A stretch of 64,000 nucleotides of DNA. It comes from Cryobacterium sp. PAMC25264 (lineage in GTDB: Bacteria; Actinomycetota; Actinomycetes; Actinomycetales; Microbacteriaceae). The DNA lies in the NCBI RefSeq assembly GCF_019443325.1, contig NZ_CP080383.1, positions 2,976,001-3,040,000 on the forward strand, in the 5' to 3' direction. This document shows positions 36,849 to 44,777 of this stretch, piece after piece. How positions within the stretch are numbered: the first letter of the stretch is position 1; the number at the start of each line of letters is the position of its first letter. Both the position numbers and the translations under genes were made by a program. Under the pieces are notes generated by a model that was not told where the DNA came from, made no database searches, and was given only the letters and a program-made list of their open reading frames with translations.

Positions 36849-37688
36849 ATGGGAGACGACGCGACCGTGACCGTGCCGGCGATGCCGGGGCGGTCATCCG
36901 GCCGGTCGATGGTTCGGGTGCTGGCCGCGGCACTGGTCTCGGTGTCGGCGGTGCTTCTGTTCGGGCTGCGACTGCCCCTACCCGGCTACGCGGCACTGGC
37001 GGCGGCGCTGTTAGTGGCGTTCCTGGCTGACCGCGCGCTCTTCCGGGACCTGGGCCTGATTGCCGTGGGGCTGCTCATCATCAGCACGATCTCGGTCGAA
37101 GCGAACATCAGCTACCCCAATATGGCCTTGATGGGACTGGTGCTCTCCGCTGCCGTGTTCGTGCCATACCTGCTGTCCCGCCGACTGCTCGGCGACCGGG
37201 AGGTGTGGTTCCCGATCCGCACCGGGCAACGTTGGACCACCCTGGAGCGCTGGTATCTCGTGGGCGTGCTGCTGCTGGGCTACCTGATCCTGCCGACCTA
37301 CTTCATCCGTTCCGGCGCCTACCTCAACTGGCCGGGCATCAGCGCTCCCGACGAACTCGGCCGGCTCTTCGTGGGTGTGGGCTTCGTGGGCATCTGGGAC
37401 GAACTGTTCTTCATCTGCCTGGTTTTCGCCCTGCTCAGGCGGCACTTCTCTTTCTGGAGCGCGAACCTCTTGCAGATGGTGATCTTCGTGTCCTTCCTCT
37501 GGGAGCTCGGCTACCGCAGCTGGGGACCGCTGCTGACGATCCCGTTCGCGCTGCTGCAGGGCTACACGTTCTCGATCACGAAGTCGCTCACCTATGTGGT
37601 GTGCGTGCACCTGCTCTTCGACCTGGTGGTGTTCCTGGTTCTGGTGCACGCCCACAACCGGGACTGGCTCGCCGTCTTCCTGTACTGA
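36849..37688 (+). CDS. Polytopic membrane protein, CPBP/CAAX-protease-like
   Basis: The 279-residue protein has about eight hydrophobic segments. Near residue 180 WDELFFICLVFALLRRHF resembles the first CPBP motif (E-E-x3-R) but with a single Glu. FVSFLWELGYRSWGP and the late CVHLLFDLVVFLVLV (H-x3-D) resemble the second and third motifs. Because the glutamate pair is incomplete, protease activity is uncertain. The 100-base gap to the divergent M20 gene should hold its promoter. No operon partner is seen. Confidence 0.6.
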   Translation: MGDDATVTVPAMPGRSSGRSMVRVLAAALVSVSAVLLFGLRLPLPGYAALAAALLVAFLADRALFRDLGLIAVGLLIISTISVEANISYPNMALMGLVLSAAVFVPYLLSRRLLGDREVWFPIRTGQRWTTLERWYLVGVLLLGYLILPTYFIRSGAYLNWPGISAPDELGRLFVGVGFVGIWDELFFICLVFALLRRHFSFWSANLLQMVIFVSFLWELGYRSWGPLLTIPFALLQGYTFSITKSLTYVVCVHLLFDLVVFLVLVHAHNRDWLAVFLY

Positions 37689-37777
37689 CTCCGTCCTCGG
37701 ATGACCCGTCCCGGCTTCCTGTGCCGTCCCGTACCGACCCTGCGGGTTTGCCGAGAGGTGCTTGCGGTCGGCACACA

Positions 37778-37824
37778 CGCGATATATCTTGAGATTCAAC
37801 GAGACGCGATATATCGCGAAGGAG
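37778..37824 (+). promoter_or_regulatory. PadR-type operator before the DUF4097-padR operon
   Basis: CGCGATATATCGCG (37805-37818) is a perfect palindrome, preceded 27 bases upstream by a half-matching CGCGATATATCT (37778-37789). It ends right at the Shine-Dalgarno AAGGAG (37819-37824), 8 bases before the ATG. PadR repressors bind A/T-centred palindromes of this type, so autorepression by the downstream padR product is likely. Confidence 0.7.
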
Positions 37825-37831
37825 AATAGTC

Positions 37832-38707
37832 ATGACGCAGGAAAAGTGGTTGGTCGCCCCGGGGCAGACCAAGATCATCGACGTGGAGCTCGTGCGCTCA
37901 CTCAAGGTCAGCCTCATCGGCGGCAAGATCGACGTGATCGGCAGCGATGAGCCCGGCGCGCGCATCGAGGTGCACAGCGTGACCGGCAAAGATCTCAAGA
38001 TCTCGGTCGTGGGCGACGCCCTCGAGATCGATCACCCCCAGCTGCGCTGGGACAACTTCATCGACGTGTTCGCGTCATTCCGCGGCAGCGCGAAGGCCGA
38101 GGTGAGCGTCACTGTTCCTCGCGACGTGGCACTGAAGTTCGGTGTGGTCACGGCGGATGCGCTCGTCACCGGACTCCGCAACGACGCCAAGCTCAGCACG
38201 GTCTCCGGTGACCTCGTCATCGACGACATCACGGGCGATCTCGACCTCAACGGCGTGAACGGTGAGATGTCGGTGCGCAACCACACGGGCAACATCTTCG
38301 CGCACACGGTCTCCGGAGACATCACCGCGAGTGGCACCATCCGCCGGTTCACGGTCGACGGGGTCACCAGCGCGATCTTCCTCGACATCGAGGGCACCCC
38401 CGACGAGATCTCGACCAACCTGGTGAGCGGCAACCTGACCGTGCGCCTGGACGCCGAGGTGCCCACGCGCTACAAAATCAACACCGTCTCTGGCACTCTG
38501 CAGCTGGACGACCAGACGATCCGGGGCACCCTCGGCAAGGGTTACGACGGCAGCACCGGGCAGCTTGACGGCGCCTGGCTCGACCTGCGCGCGAACTCGG
38601 TGTCCGGCAACATCTCCGTCGTGCGTCGGCACAACGTCGATGCCGGCGACACCGGCGGCGCTGCGGGCGGAACCGCCGGTGCGTCCGACGAAGGAGCCTG
38701 GTCATGA
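37832..38707 (+). CDS. DUF4097 beta-strand repeat protein
   Basis: The 291-residue soluble protein has no signal or membrane segment. It is built of repeating short beta strands (LKVSLIGGKIDVIG, ARIEVHSVTG, LSTVSGDLVIDDITGDLDLNGV, TVSGDITASG, LVSGNLTVRL, NTVSGTLQL, NSVSGNISV), in which SG-(D/N)-(I/L) marks each turn of a beta-helix-like fold typical of DUF4097. The function is unknown; such genes are often co-transcribed with PadR-type or PspC genes and respond to envelope stress. It overlaps padR by four bases (ATGA, 38704-38707), and a palindromic operator sits directly upstream. Confidence 0.85.
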   Translation: MTQEKWLVAPGQTKIIDVELVRSLKVSLIGGKIDVIGSDEPGARIEVHSVTGKDLKISVVGDALEIDHPQLRWDNFIDVFASFRGSAKAEVSVTVPRDVALKFGVVTADALVTGLRNDAKLSTVSGDLVIDDITGDLDLNGVNGEMSVRNHTGNIFAHTVSGDITASGTIRRFTVDGVTSAIFLDIEGTPDEISTNLVSGNLTVRLDAEVPTRYKINTVSGTLQLDDQTIRGTLGKGYDGSTGQLDGAWLDLRANSVSGNISVVRRHNVDAGDTGGAAGGTAGASDEGAWS

Positions 38708-39324
38708 CCCCGATCTTCGCCCACGGCAGCCTGCGCCTGTACCTGCTCAGCCTGTTGGCCGAGCGGCCACGGCACGGCTACGAACTGATCCAGGCGCTGA
38801 GTGACCGCTTCGGCGGCACCTACAGCCCCAGCGCCGGCACGATCTACCCGCGCCTGGCCAAGCTCGAAGAAGAAGGCCTGGTGACCAAGACCGCCGGCGA
38901 CCGCAAGACCGTCTACGAGATCACCGACGCCGGGCGAGCCGAACTGGCCGCGCGCGCCGACGATCTGCGCAACATCGAGGAGGAGGTGACCGACTCGGTG
39001 CGTCGTTTGGCCGACGAGGTGCGCACCGGTGTCACGGAGGCCATGAAGAGCTTGCGTGCCGACCTGGCCAGCGCGGCCCGGCAGGCCAAGGCCGAGCACG
39101 CTCGCGCCGAGCACACCAAGCCCACTGCGGATGCCCGCCCGGCCGGCGACGCCAACCGGGCCCTCCGCGAGGCCGACATGGTGCTGAACGACTTCCGGCA
39201 GCAGCTGCGCGCCGACCTGCGTACCCAGGCCTACCGCTCAACGGTGCCGGAGGATACCGTGCCGGAGTTGCGCCGGCAGCTCGATGCCGTGCGCGCGAGC
39301 ATCCTCGACTCGCTCAAGCGGTGA
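38704..39324 (+). CDS. PadR-family transcriptional regulator
   Basis: This is a 206-residue repressor. The N-terminal winged helix contains LRLYLLSLLAERPRHGYELIQAL, GTYSPSAGTIYPRLAKLEEEGLV and RKTVYEITDAGRAEL, the standard PadR pattern (residues 8-75). A long helical, charged C-terminal part (about 80-206, rich in Ala, Arg, Asp, Glu) should mediate dimerisation and is longer than in minimal PadR proteins. It is translationally coupled to the DUF4097 gene and probably represses its own operon. Confidence 0.9.
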   Translation: MTPIFAHGSLRLYLLSLLAERPRHGYELIQALSDRFGGTYSPSAGTIYPRLAKLEEEGLVTKTAGDRKTVYEITDAGRAELAARADDLRNIEEEVTDSVRRLADEVRTGVTEAMKSLRADLASAARQAKAEHARAEHTKPTADARPAGDANRALREADMVLNDFRQQLRADLRTQAYRSTVPEDTVPELRRQLDAVRASILDSLKR

Positions 39325-39334
39325 CCTGCACGAA

Positions 39335-39377
39335 GGCCGGGAGGCTCCAAGCCCGCTGAGGGCCCGGCCTCCCGGCC
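39335..39377 (+). terminator. Strong hairpin after padR
   Basis: GGCCGGGAGGC (39335-39345) pairs exactly with GCCTCCCGGCC (39367-39377) over a 21-base loop, starting 11 bases after the padR stop. It has no T tract. It is most simply the operon's terminator. Confidence 0.65.
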
Positions 39378-39479
39378 GACTGGTGCCGATCTGCACGCCC
39401 ATCAGCACGAACGCCGGGCCACCCTGCGCCGGAGGTTGCTGCTAAAACGCCCGGGGCAAGCTGGGTATTCCCCGGCAAC

Positions 39480-39507
39480 TTGACAGTGGGGTGCATCGGA
39501 GTAGTGT
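39480..39507 (+). promoter_or_regulatory. Sigma-70-type promoter for the KimA-like gene
   Basis: TTGACA (39480-39485) and TAGTGT (39502-39507) are separated by 16 bases. The expected transcription start falls at about 39514-39516, at the chosen GTG, so translation may be leaderless. Confidence 0.6.
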
Positions 39508-39515
39508 CGTCCCTC

Positions 39516-41669
39516 GTGACTCCAGAGGGGAACCCCCCAGCACCAGAAGCCCGATCACCGAAACGGTGGATAATCGGCGAACCGCTCCCCAGCGAACACC
39601 TGGACGGGCAGCTGCTTCCGAAGCACCTGGCGCTGCCGATTTTCGCCAGTGACCCGCTCTCCAGTGTCGCGTACGCGCCGCAGGAACTGCTCATGATCCT
39701 CACCCTCGGCGGACTCGCTTTCCTGAGCTTCGCACCCTGGGTCGCCGCCGTGGTCGTGCTCCTCCTCGTGGTGGTCGTGGCCTCGTACCGCCAGCTCATC
39801 AAGGCCTACCCGAACGGCGGCGGCGACTACGAAGTCGCGTCGAAGAACCTCGGCGAAAAAGCCGGCCTCGTCGTCGCATCCGCCCTGCTCGTGGACTACG
39901 TGATGACCGTGGTGGTCTCGGTCGCCAGCGGTGTGGACAACATCATCTCGGCGCTGCCGGGCCTCGCGCCCTTCCGGGTGGAGCTGGCCGTGCTCTTCGT
40001 GATCCTGCTCGCCGCGGTGAATCTGCGCGGTGTGGCCGAATCCAGCAAGGCCTTCGCTCTGCCCACCTATCTCTTCATCGGCAGCGTACTGCTCATGATC
40101 GTGGTCGGCTTGGGCCGGGTGGCCCTGGGCGACGCACCGGTGGCCGAGTCGGCCGGCTTCGACGTGCAGGCGCATAACCTGGCGCAGACGGCGTTCATCC
40201 TGCTCTTGCTGCGGTCCTTCGCCAGCGGATGTAGCGCCCTGACCGGCGTGGAGGCCATCGCCAACGGCGTGCCGGCCTTCAAGCGCCCCAAGATCAAGAA
40301 CGCCCAGATCACGCTGACCCTCATGGGCGCCATCGCGATCACGCTGTTCGTGGGCCTCACCGCGCTGGCGCTGTTCTCCAAGGTGCATTACGCGGAGAAC
40401 CCCTGTGACCTGATCGGCTGGGCCGAGTGCGCCACCGAGCCGCAGCGCAGCCTGATCGCGCAGATCGCGGCCGCCACCTTCGGCAACAACTCGCTGATGT
40501 TCTTCGTCCTGCAGGGCGCCACGGCGATGGTGCTGTTGCTGGCCGCGAACACAGCGTTCAACGGGTTCCCGCTGCTGGGCAGCGTGCTGGCCCGCGACTC
40601 CTACGCACCGAAATCGCTGAGCACCCGCGGCGACCGCCTGATCTACTCGAACGGTGTGGTGCTGCTCGCGCTGGCCGCGATCGTGATCATCGTGGTCTAC
40701 CAGGCCAACCTCACGGTGCTGATCCAGCTGTACATCATCGGCGTCTTCGTGTCGTTCACGATCGGACAGACGGGCATGGTCAAGCACTGGCTCACCCTGC
40801 TCAAGACCGATCCGCCCAACCGGGGCTCGATCATCCGGAGTCTGTCGATCAACGGTTTCGGCGCCCTGCTCACCGGTGTGGTGCTGATCGTGGTGACCAT
40901 CACCAAGTTCACCCACGGTGCGTGGCTGGTGTTCCTGATGATGCCCATCCTGTTCATGCTGATGCTGGGCGTGAACCGGTACTACCGCGACGTCGCCAAG
41001 GAGGTCGAGGTCGATCCGATCACGACGTTCGGCTCGCAGGGCGACCACGCCATCGTTCTCGTCGGCAAGATGCAGAAGCCTGTGCTCAAGGCCCTGGACT
41101 ACGCCATCGCGGCGCGCCACGTGAGCCTCGAGGCCGTGCACGTGTCGATCGACGAGGAGGAGACCGAGAACCTCATCATCGACTGGGCCAAGCAGAACAT
41201 CCAGGTTCCGCTGAACATCGTCGCATCGCCGTACCGTGACATCAGCTGGCCGCTGATCTGTTACATCAAGGATCGCCGTGAAGAATACGGTTCAGAGGTC
41301 GTCACCGTGTACACGCCGATCTACATCGTCGGACACTGGTGGGAGTCGTTGCTGCACAACCACAAGGCCCGCCGCCTGCGCCAGAAACTGATGCTCGTGC
41401 ACGGCGTGACCATCGCGCTCGTGCCGTGGCTGCTGGACTCCTCCGAGCTCATCTACGGACGCCGGTCCCGGCCGATCCCCGGCCAGGAGCGCCGTGGCGA
41501 GCCCGTGCGGTCGCACCCGATCCCGCGGAAGCCCCTCGAGCCTGTCGCGGTCGACACGACCAGTGTCACGGTGTCGCAGGCGCCGACCGGGCCGAAGTCG
41601 AGCCCGGCCAGCCCACCGATGAAGCCGCGGTCGCGACCAGTCAACCCGAACCGGCGCAAGCGAAAGTAG
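39516..41669 (+). CDS. APC-superfamily permease, KimA-like potassium transporter
   Basis: The protein has about 717 residues. ASDPLSSVAYAPQELLM opens the first transmembrane helix as in KimA/YdaO-type potassium importers. About 12 helices follow to residue 485, including RSFASGCSALTGVEAIANGV and TAMVLLLAANTAFNGFP. A cytosolic USP-like domain then begins HAIVLVGKMQKPVLKALDYA, as in KimA. A basic, Pro-rich tail ends the chain. The open frame begins at TTG 39480, but that triplet is the start of a -35 box, so GTG 39516 is preferred. KimA of Bacillus is inhibited by c-di-AMP; whether that holds here is not visible. Confidence 0.82.
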   Translation: MTPEGNPPAPEARSPKRWIIGEPLPSEHLDGQLLPKHLALPIFASDPLSSVAYAPQELLMILTLGGLAFLSFAPWVAAVVVLLLVVVVASYRQLIKAYPNGGGDYEVASKNLGEKAGLVVASALLVDYVMTVVVSVASGVDNIISALPGLAPFRVELAVLFVILLAAVNLRGVAESSKAFALPTYLFIGSVLLMIVVGLGRVALGDAPVAESAGFDVQAHNLAQTAFILLLLRSFASGCSALTGVEAIANGVPAFKRPKIKNAQITLTLMGAIAITLFVGLTALALFSKVHYAENPCDLIGWAECATEPQRSLIAQIAAATFGNNSLMFFVLQGATAMVLLLAANTAFNGFPLLGSVLARDSYAPKSLSTRGDRLIYSNGVVLLALAAIVIIVVYQANLTVLIQLYIIGVFVSFTIGQTGMVKHWLTLLKTDPPNRGSIIRSLSINGFGALLTGVVLIVVTITKFTHGAWLVFLMMPILFMLMLGVNRYYRDVAKEVEVDPITTFGSQGDHAIVLVGKMQKPVLKALDYAIAARHVSLEAVHVSIDEEETENLIIDWAKQNIQVPLNIVASPYRDISWPLICYIKDRREEYGSEVVTVYTPIYIVGHWWESLLHNHKARRLRQKLMLVHGVTIALVPWLLDSSELIYGRRSRPIPGQERRGEPVRSHPIPRKPLEPVAVDTTSVTVSQAPTGPKSSPASPPMKPRSRPVNPNRRKRK

Positions 41670-41708
41670 CGGCCGCCGCCGCAGGCACAAACGCCGGCGG
41701 CACGCGGG

Positions 41709-41807
41709 ATCTCGACAGGCTCGATCGACGTTCGGGGCGCCAACGCAGACACCGTCGCGAGATCTCGGGCGGCGCTACCTCCTCGGTGGTCGAGCTTGTC
41801 GAGACCT
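41709..41807. repeat. Inverted pair of the dispersed GTCTCGAC repeat
   Basis: ATCTCGACAGGCTCGATCGACG (41709-41730) and the inverted GGTCGAGCTTGTCGAGACC (41789-41807) lie in the convergent gap between the KimA-like gene and the monooxygenase gene. They may fold into a bidirectional terminator. They are relatives of the IS110 target at 13225-13300. Confidence 0.6.
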
Positions 41808-41842
41808 GGTGACGTGCCCGGTACGCCGACCACGGTACGGCG

Positions 41843-42940
41843 TCAGAGCAGGGCGATGATCTGCCGGGCGATCACCCGGCCGGCCCGCCGGGCACCGATG
41901 GTGCTGGCCTGCGGGCCGTAGCCGGCGAGGAAGATGCGGGGGTCGGTCCACGACGACCCGGCCCCGACCACGAGTCCGCCGGCCTTGTCACGCAGCTTCA
42001 GCGGTGCCAGATGGCGCAGCTCCGGCCGGAAGCCGGTCGCCCAGATAATGGCGTCGGCCTCGGTGAACGTGCCGTCGGGCCACCGCACGCCGGTCGGCTC
42101 GATGGCGGCGAACATCGGCCGCTCCACGAGCAGACCTCGGTCGATCCCGGCCTGGATACGCCTGCTCACCGGCACGCCCGTGCCGCTGACGATGCTGGGG
42201 AGAGCCCGGCCCGCCCGGGCGGCTTCGTCCTGCATGGCCACGGCAGCCGAGGCCCCCTCCAGGTCGAGATGCTCGGTGTGCACCCAATCGACCGGCCGGC
42301 GGGACGCCCAGGTGAGACTCGCGGCCACCCCGTCGAGCTCCAACAGGAATCCGATGGCGGAGGTTCCGCCACCCACGACCACAACGTGCTGACCGGCAAA
42401 CTCGGCCGCATCCACAAAACCGTTGGTGTGCAGCTGACGACCGGCGAATGACGCGGCCCCCGGATAGTGCGGGATGAAGGGTGCGCCCCAGGTTCCCGTG
42501 GCATTGACCAACAGGCCCGCCAGGGTCTCACGGTCGCCGTAGGCCGGCGAGCTCGTGCGCACGACCAGGTCGGCGCGACGGTTGAATACGGAGTCGACCG
42601 CGACCGGACGCACGACGTTGAGCTCGAAGTGCTCCTCGAAGCGCTGGTAGTACTCCGTCACGACGTCACGTGCCGGTCGGCTGCGGTCGGCGGTCTCGAA
42701 GCTCAACCCCAACTCGGAGAGCCCCGGCAGGTCGTTGACCCTGTGGGCGGCGCCCAGCCGCAGGGATTCCCAGCGGTACTGCCACGCCCCGCCTGCCTCA
42801 AGGCCGCGATCGAAGACCACGAAGTCACGGCCCGCCGCGAGTCCGAAGCGCTTGAGATGGTACGCCACGGAGAGTCCGGCCTGGCCGGCGCCGATGATCA
42901 CGACGGGTACAGTCGTGGTTGTGGTGGTGCTCGTGGCCAT
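41843..42940 (-). CDS. FAD-dependent monooxygenase / NAD(P)-binding oxidoreductase
   Basis: The 365-residue enzyme has an FAD-binding Rossmann motif VIIGAGQAGLSVAYHLKR near the N-terminus, the VVFDRGLEAGGAWQYRWESL region, and a second nucleotide-binding motif VVVVGGGTSAIGFLLEL. The LINKER IWATGFRPELRHLAP ends the NADPH domain and the C-terminus returns to the FAD domain (FLAGYGPQASTIGARRAG). This is the layout of small flavin monooxygenases and putative flavoprotein oxidoreductases of the CzcO type. The start is moved to ATG 42940, which has GGAGGAG upstream and lacks the extra 13 residues. The substrate is unknown. Confidence 0.85.
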   Translation of the reverse strand: MATSTTTTTTVPVVIIGAGQAGLSVAYHLKRFGLAAGRDFVVFDRGLEAGGAWQYRWESLRLGAAHRVNDLPGLSELGLSFETADRSRPARDVVTEYYQRFEEHFELNVVRPVAVDSVFNRRADLVVRTSSPAYGDRETLAGLLVNATGTWGAPFIPHYPGAASFAGRQLHTNGFVDAAEFAGQHVVVVGGGTSAIGFLLELDGVAASLTWASRRPVDWVHTEHLDLEGASAAVAMQDEAARAGRALPSIVSGTGVPVSRRIQAGIDRGLLVERPMFAAIEPTGVRWPDGTFTEADAIIWATGFRPELRHLAPLKLRDKAGGLVVGAGSSWTDPRIFLAGYGPQASTIGARRAGRVIARQIIALL

Positions 42941-43089
42941 GCGGACTCCTCCCCCGGTCCAGGGCGAGAACCGCGTCATCGGGGCGACAGGCCCACCATG
43001 CTAAACTAGCGGCTAGATTTCACCATTCCGTTCGGCAACTCCCGGGTGACTCATTCCTCACTCGGCCTGGCATCGTTAGGGGGTCACGC

Positions 43090-43329
43090 ATGGGGCGCGG
43101 CCGTCAAAAAGCAAAGCACACCAAGGTCGCCCGCGAGCTGAAGTATTTCAGCCCGGACACCAACTACAACGCGCTCGAACGCGAGCTCACCGGGCATCCG
43201 GCGACCGACCCGCGACTCGACGAAGACCTGGCCAAGTGGCCGGAATACGAAGCGAACAAGACGACGTCAGACGACCCCGACGACTACGTCGACCACTACG
43301 ACACCGAAGACGAGAAGAAGCGCGCCTAG
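43090..43329 (+). CDS. DUF3073 small conserved protein
   Basis: This is a 79-residue hydrophilic protein. The opening MGRGRQKAKHTKVARELKYFSP and the ELTGHP ... YEANKTTSDDPDDYVDHYDT acidic end are the DUF3073 pattern. The gene is conserved beside purM in actinobacteria; the function is not known. AGGGGG 7 bases before the ATG is the ribosome site. It converges with purM. Confidence 0.92.
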   Translation: MGRGRQKAKHTKVARELKYFSPDTNYNALERELTGHPATDPRLDEDLAKWPEYEANKTTSDDPDDYVDHYDTEDEKKRA

Positions 43330-43673
43330 GTCGCTCTTCTGAGTCGGCCGCGAGCGAATGCGCTCCGGCACGTGCGGCGCGCCCGTGGCCCGGGTTTCGG
43401 GCAACTCCCAGCGTGCGCGCCGGCACGGATATCTCGTCCAGCCGGATGCTGTGCTGCACCAGGTGTTGGGGCACACGAAGCAACCGCCCCCGGGCGAGCT
43501 GCTTCTGCCTCGCGGCGCAGGTTCGGTCTCGCCGCGTGCGAAAGTTGTCGCGGCTCGTGACACGGCTTGCGGCGTGCGATAAACACGTGTTTATCGCACC
43601 CCGCGAGCCTTAACCCATGCCGCGAAAGTCAACGCACGCTCCGAGGAGGGCCGCGCCGCGACGGGCGGCGAGG
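43330..43673. other. 344-base gap between DUF3073 and purM, with a 26-bp palindrome
   Basis: No recognised gene. GTGCGATAAACACGTGTTTATCGCAC (43574-43599) is a perfect palindrome centred on CACGTG. The remaining sequence has open frames on both strands, but none resembles a known protein and none has a convincing start. The two genes converge on it. Confidence 0.6.
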
Positions 43674-44777
43674 CTACGTGGCGTAGGTGCCGACGAGACG
43701 CACGGCGCCACCGTTGACACCCTTGGCACCCTGCTCGAACCCGGTGAGATCGTGCGGCGCCATCGAGACGCGGCCGGCAACCCAGGACGGGATGCCCTCA
43801 GACTTCAGTCGTGCAATGACGGAGGATGCGGCGTTGGCCGCGACGACGGCGAACATGCCCACGCCAAGGTTCCAGGTGCCTTCGGCGCTTTCCAGCGTGG
43901 TTCCGGCCATGTCGCCGAGCACCCGGAAAACCGGAGCGGGCGACCAGGTGGACCGATCGACCTCGACCCAGCTGCCGACGGGCAGCACCCGGGCCAGGTT
44001 GGCGGCGATACCGCCGCCGGTGACGTGGCTGAGCGAGTGCACGACACCGGCCAGTTCGGGGTCGGCCAGCACGCTGAGCAGCGGACCGGTGTAGAGCCGG
44101 GTGGGCTCGAGCAGCGCTTCGCCGATGACGCCGCCGAGCTCGGCGGAGGTGTCGGTGTAACCGATCCCCTTCTGAGCGAGGATGTGCCGCACGAGCGAGT
44201 AGCCGTTGGAGTGCAGGCCTGAGGAGGCCATCGCGATGACGACGTCACCGGACTGCACCCGCTCGGCGCCGAGGACCTGGTCGGCCTCGACAACGCCGGT
44301 CGCCGCACCCGCGACGTCATAGTCGTCCGGTCCGAGCAGGCCGGGGTGTTCGGCGGTCTCACCGCCGACGAGGGCGGTGCCGGTGGCGGCGCAGGCCTTG
44401 GCGATGCCCTCGACGATCGACGCGATGCGCTCCGGAACGACCTTGCCGCAAGCGATGTAGTCGGTCATGAAGAGCGGGCGGGCGCCCACGACGATGATGT
44501 CGTCGACGACCATGCCCACCAGGTCTTGCCCGATGGTGTCGTGCTTGTCGAGCGCCTGGGCGATGGCGACCTTGGTGCCCACGCCATCCGTCGACGTCGC
44601 CAGCAGCGGGCGGGTGTAGTTGGTGAGGAAGGACACGTCGTAGAGCCCGGCGAAGCCGCCGAAGCCGCCGAGGACCTCGGGGCCGTGCGTGGCCGAGACG
44701 GCCTTCTTCATCAGGGACACCGCGAGGTCACCCGCGTGGGTGTCGACTCCGGCGGCTGCGTAGGTTGCGTTGCTCAT
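43674..44777 (-). CDS. purM: Phosphoribosylformylglycinamidine cyclo-ligase (AIR synthetase)
   Basis: This cytosolic enzyme closes the imidazole ring of FGAM with ATP to give AIR, the fifth step of purine synthesis. The 367-residue protein shows TYAAAGVDTHAGDLAVSLMK, GFAGLYDVS, LLATSTDGVGTKV (ATP-binding DGVGTK), GQDLVGMVVDDI, GGETAEHPG, GLHSNGYSLVR and SHVTGGGIAANLARVLP, all conserved blocks of PurM. Its start overlaps the purF stop by four bases, so purF and purM are co-translated. Confidence 0.97.
   Translation of the reverse strand: MSNATYAAAGVDTHAGDLAVSLMKKAVSATHGPEVLGGFGGFAGLYDVSFLTNYTRPLLATSTDGVGTKVAIAQALDKHDTIGQDLVGMVVDDIIVVGARPLFMTDYIACGKVVPERIASIVEGIAKACAATGTALVGGETAEHPGLLGPDDYDVAGAATGVVEADQVLGAERVQSGDVVIAMASSGLHSNGYSLVRHILAQKGIGYTDTSAELGGVIGEALLEPTRLYTGPLLSVLADPELAGVVHSLSHVTGGGIAANLARVLPVGSWVEVDRSTWSPAPVFRVLGDMAGTTLESAEGTWNLGVGMFAVVAANAASSVIARLKSEGIPSWVAGRVSMAPHDLTGFEQGAKGVNGGAVRLVGTYAT

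Noticed and set aside
39325..39479. c-di-AMP (ydaO) riboswitch before the KimA-like gene
   Set aside because: The conserved blocks of that riboswitch are not visible, and the promoter position implies a leaderless transcript.
43330..43573. Small open frames on both strands between DUF3073 and the palindrome
   Set aside because: None resembles a known protein, has a convincing start, or shows a domain pattern.
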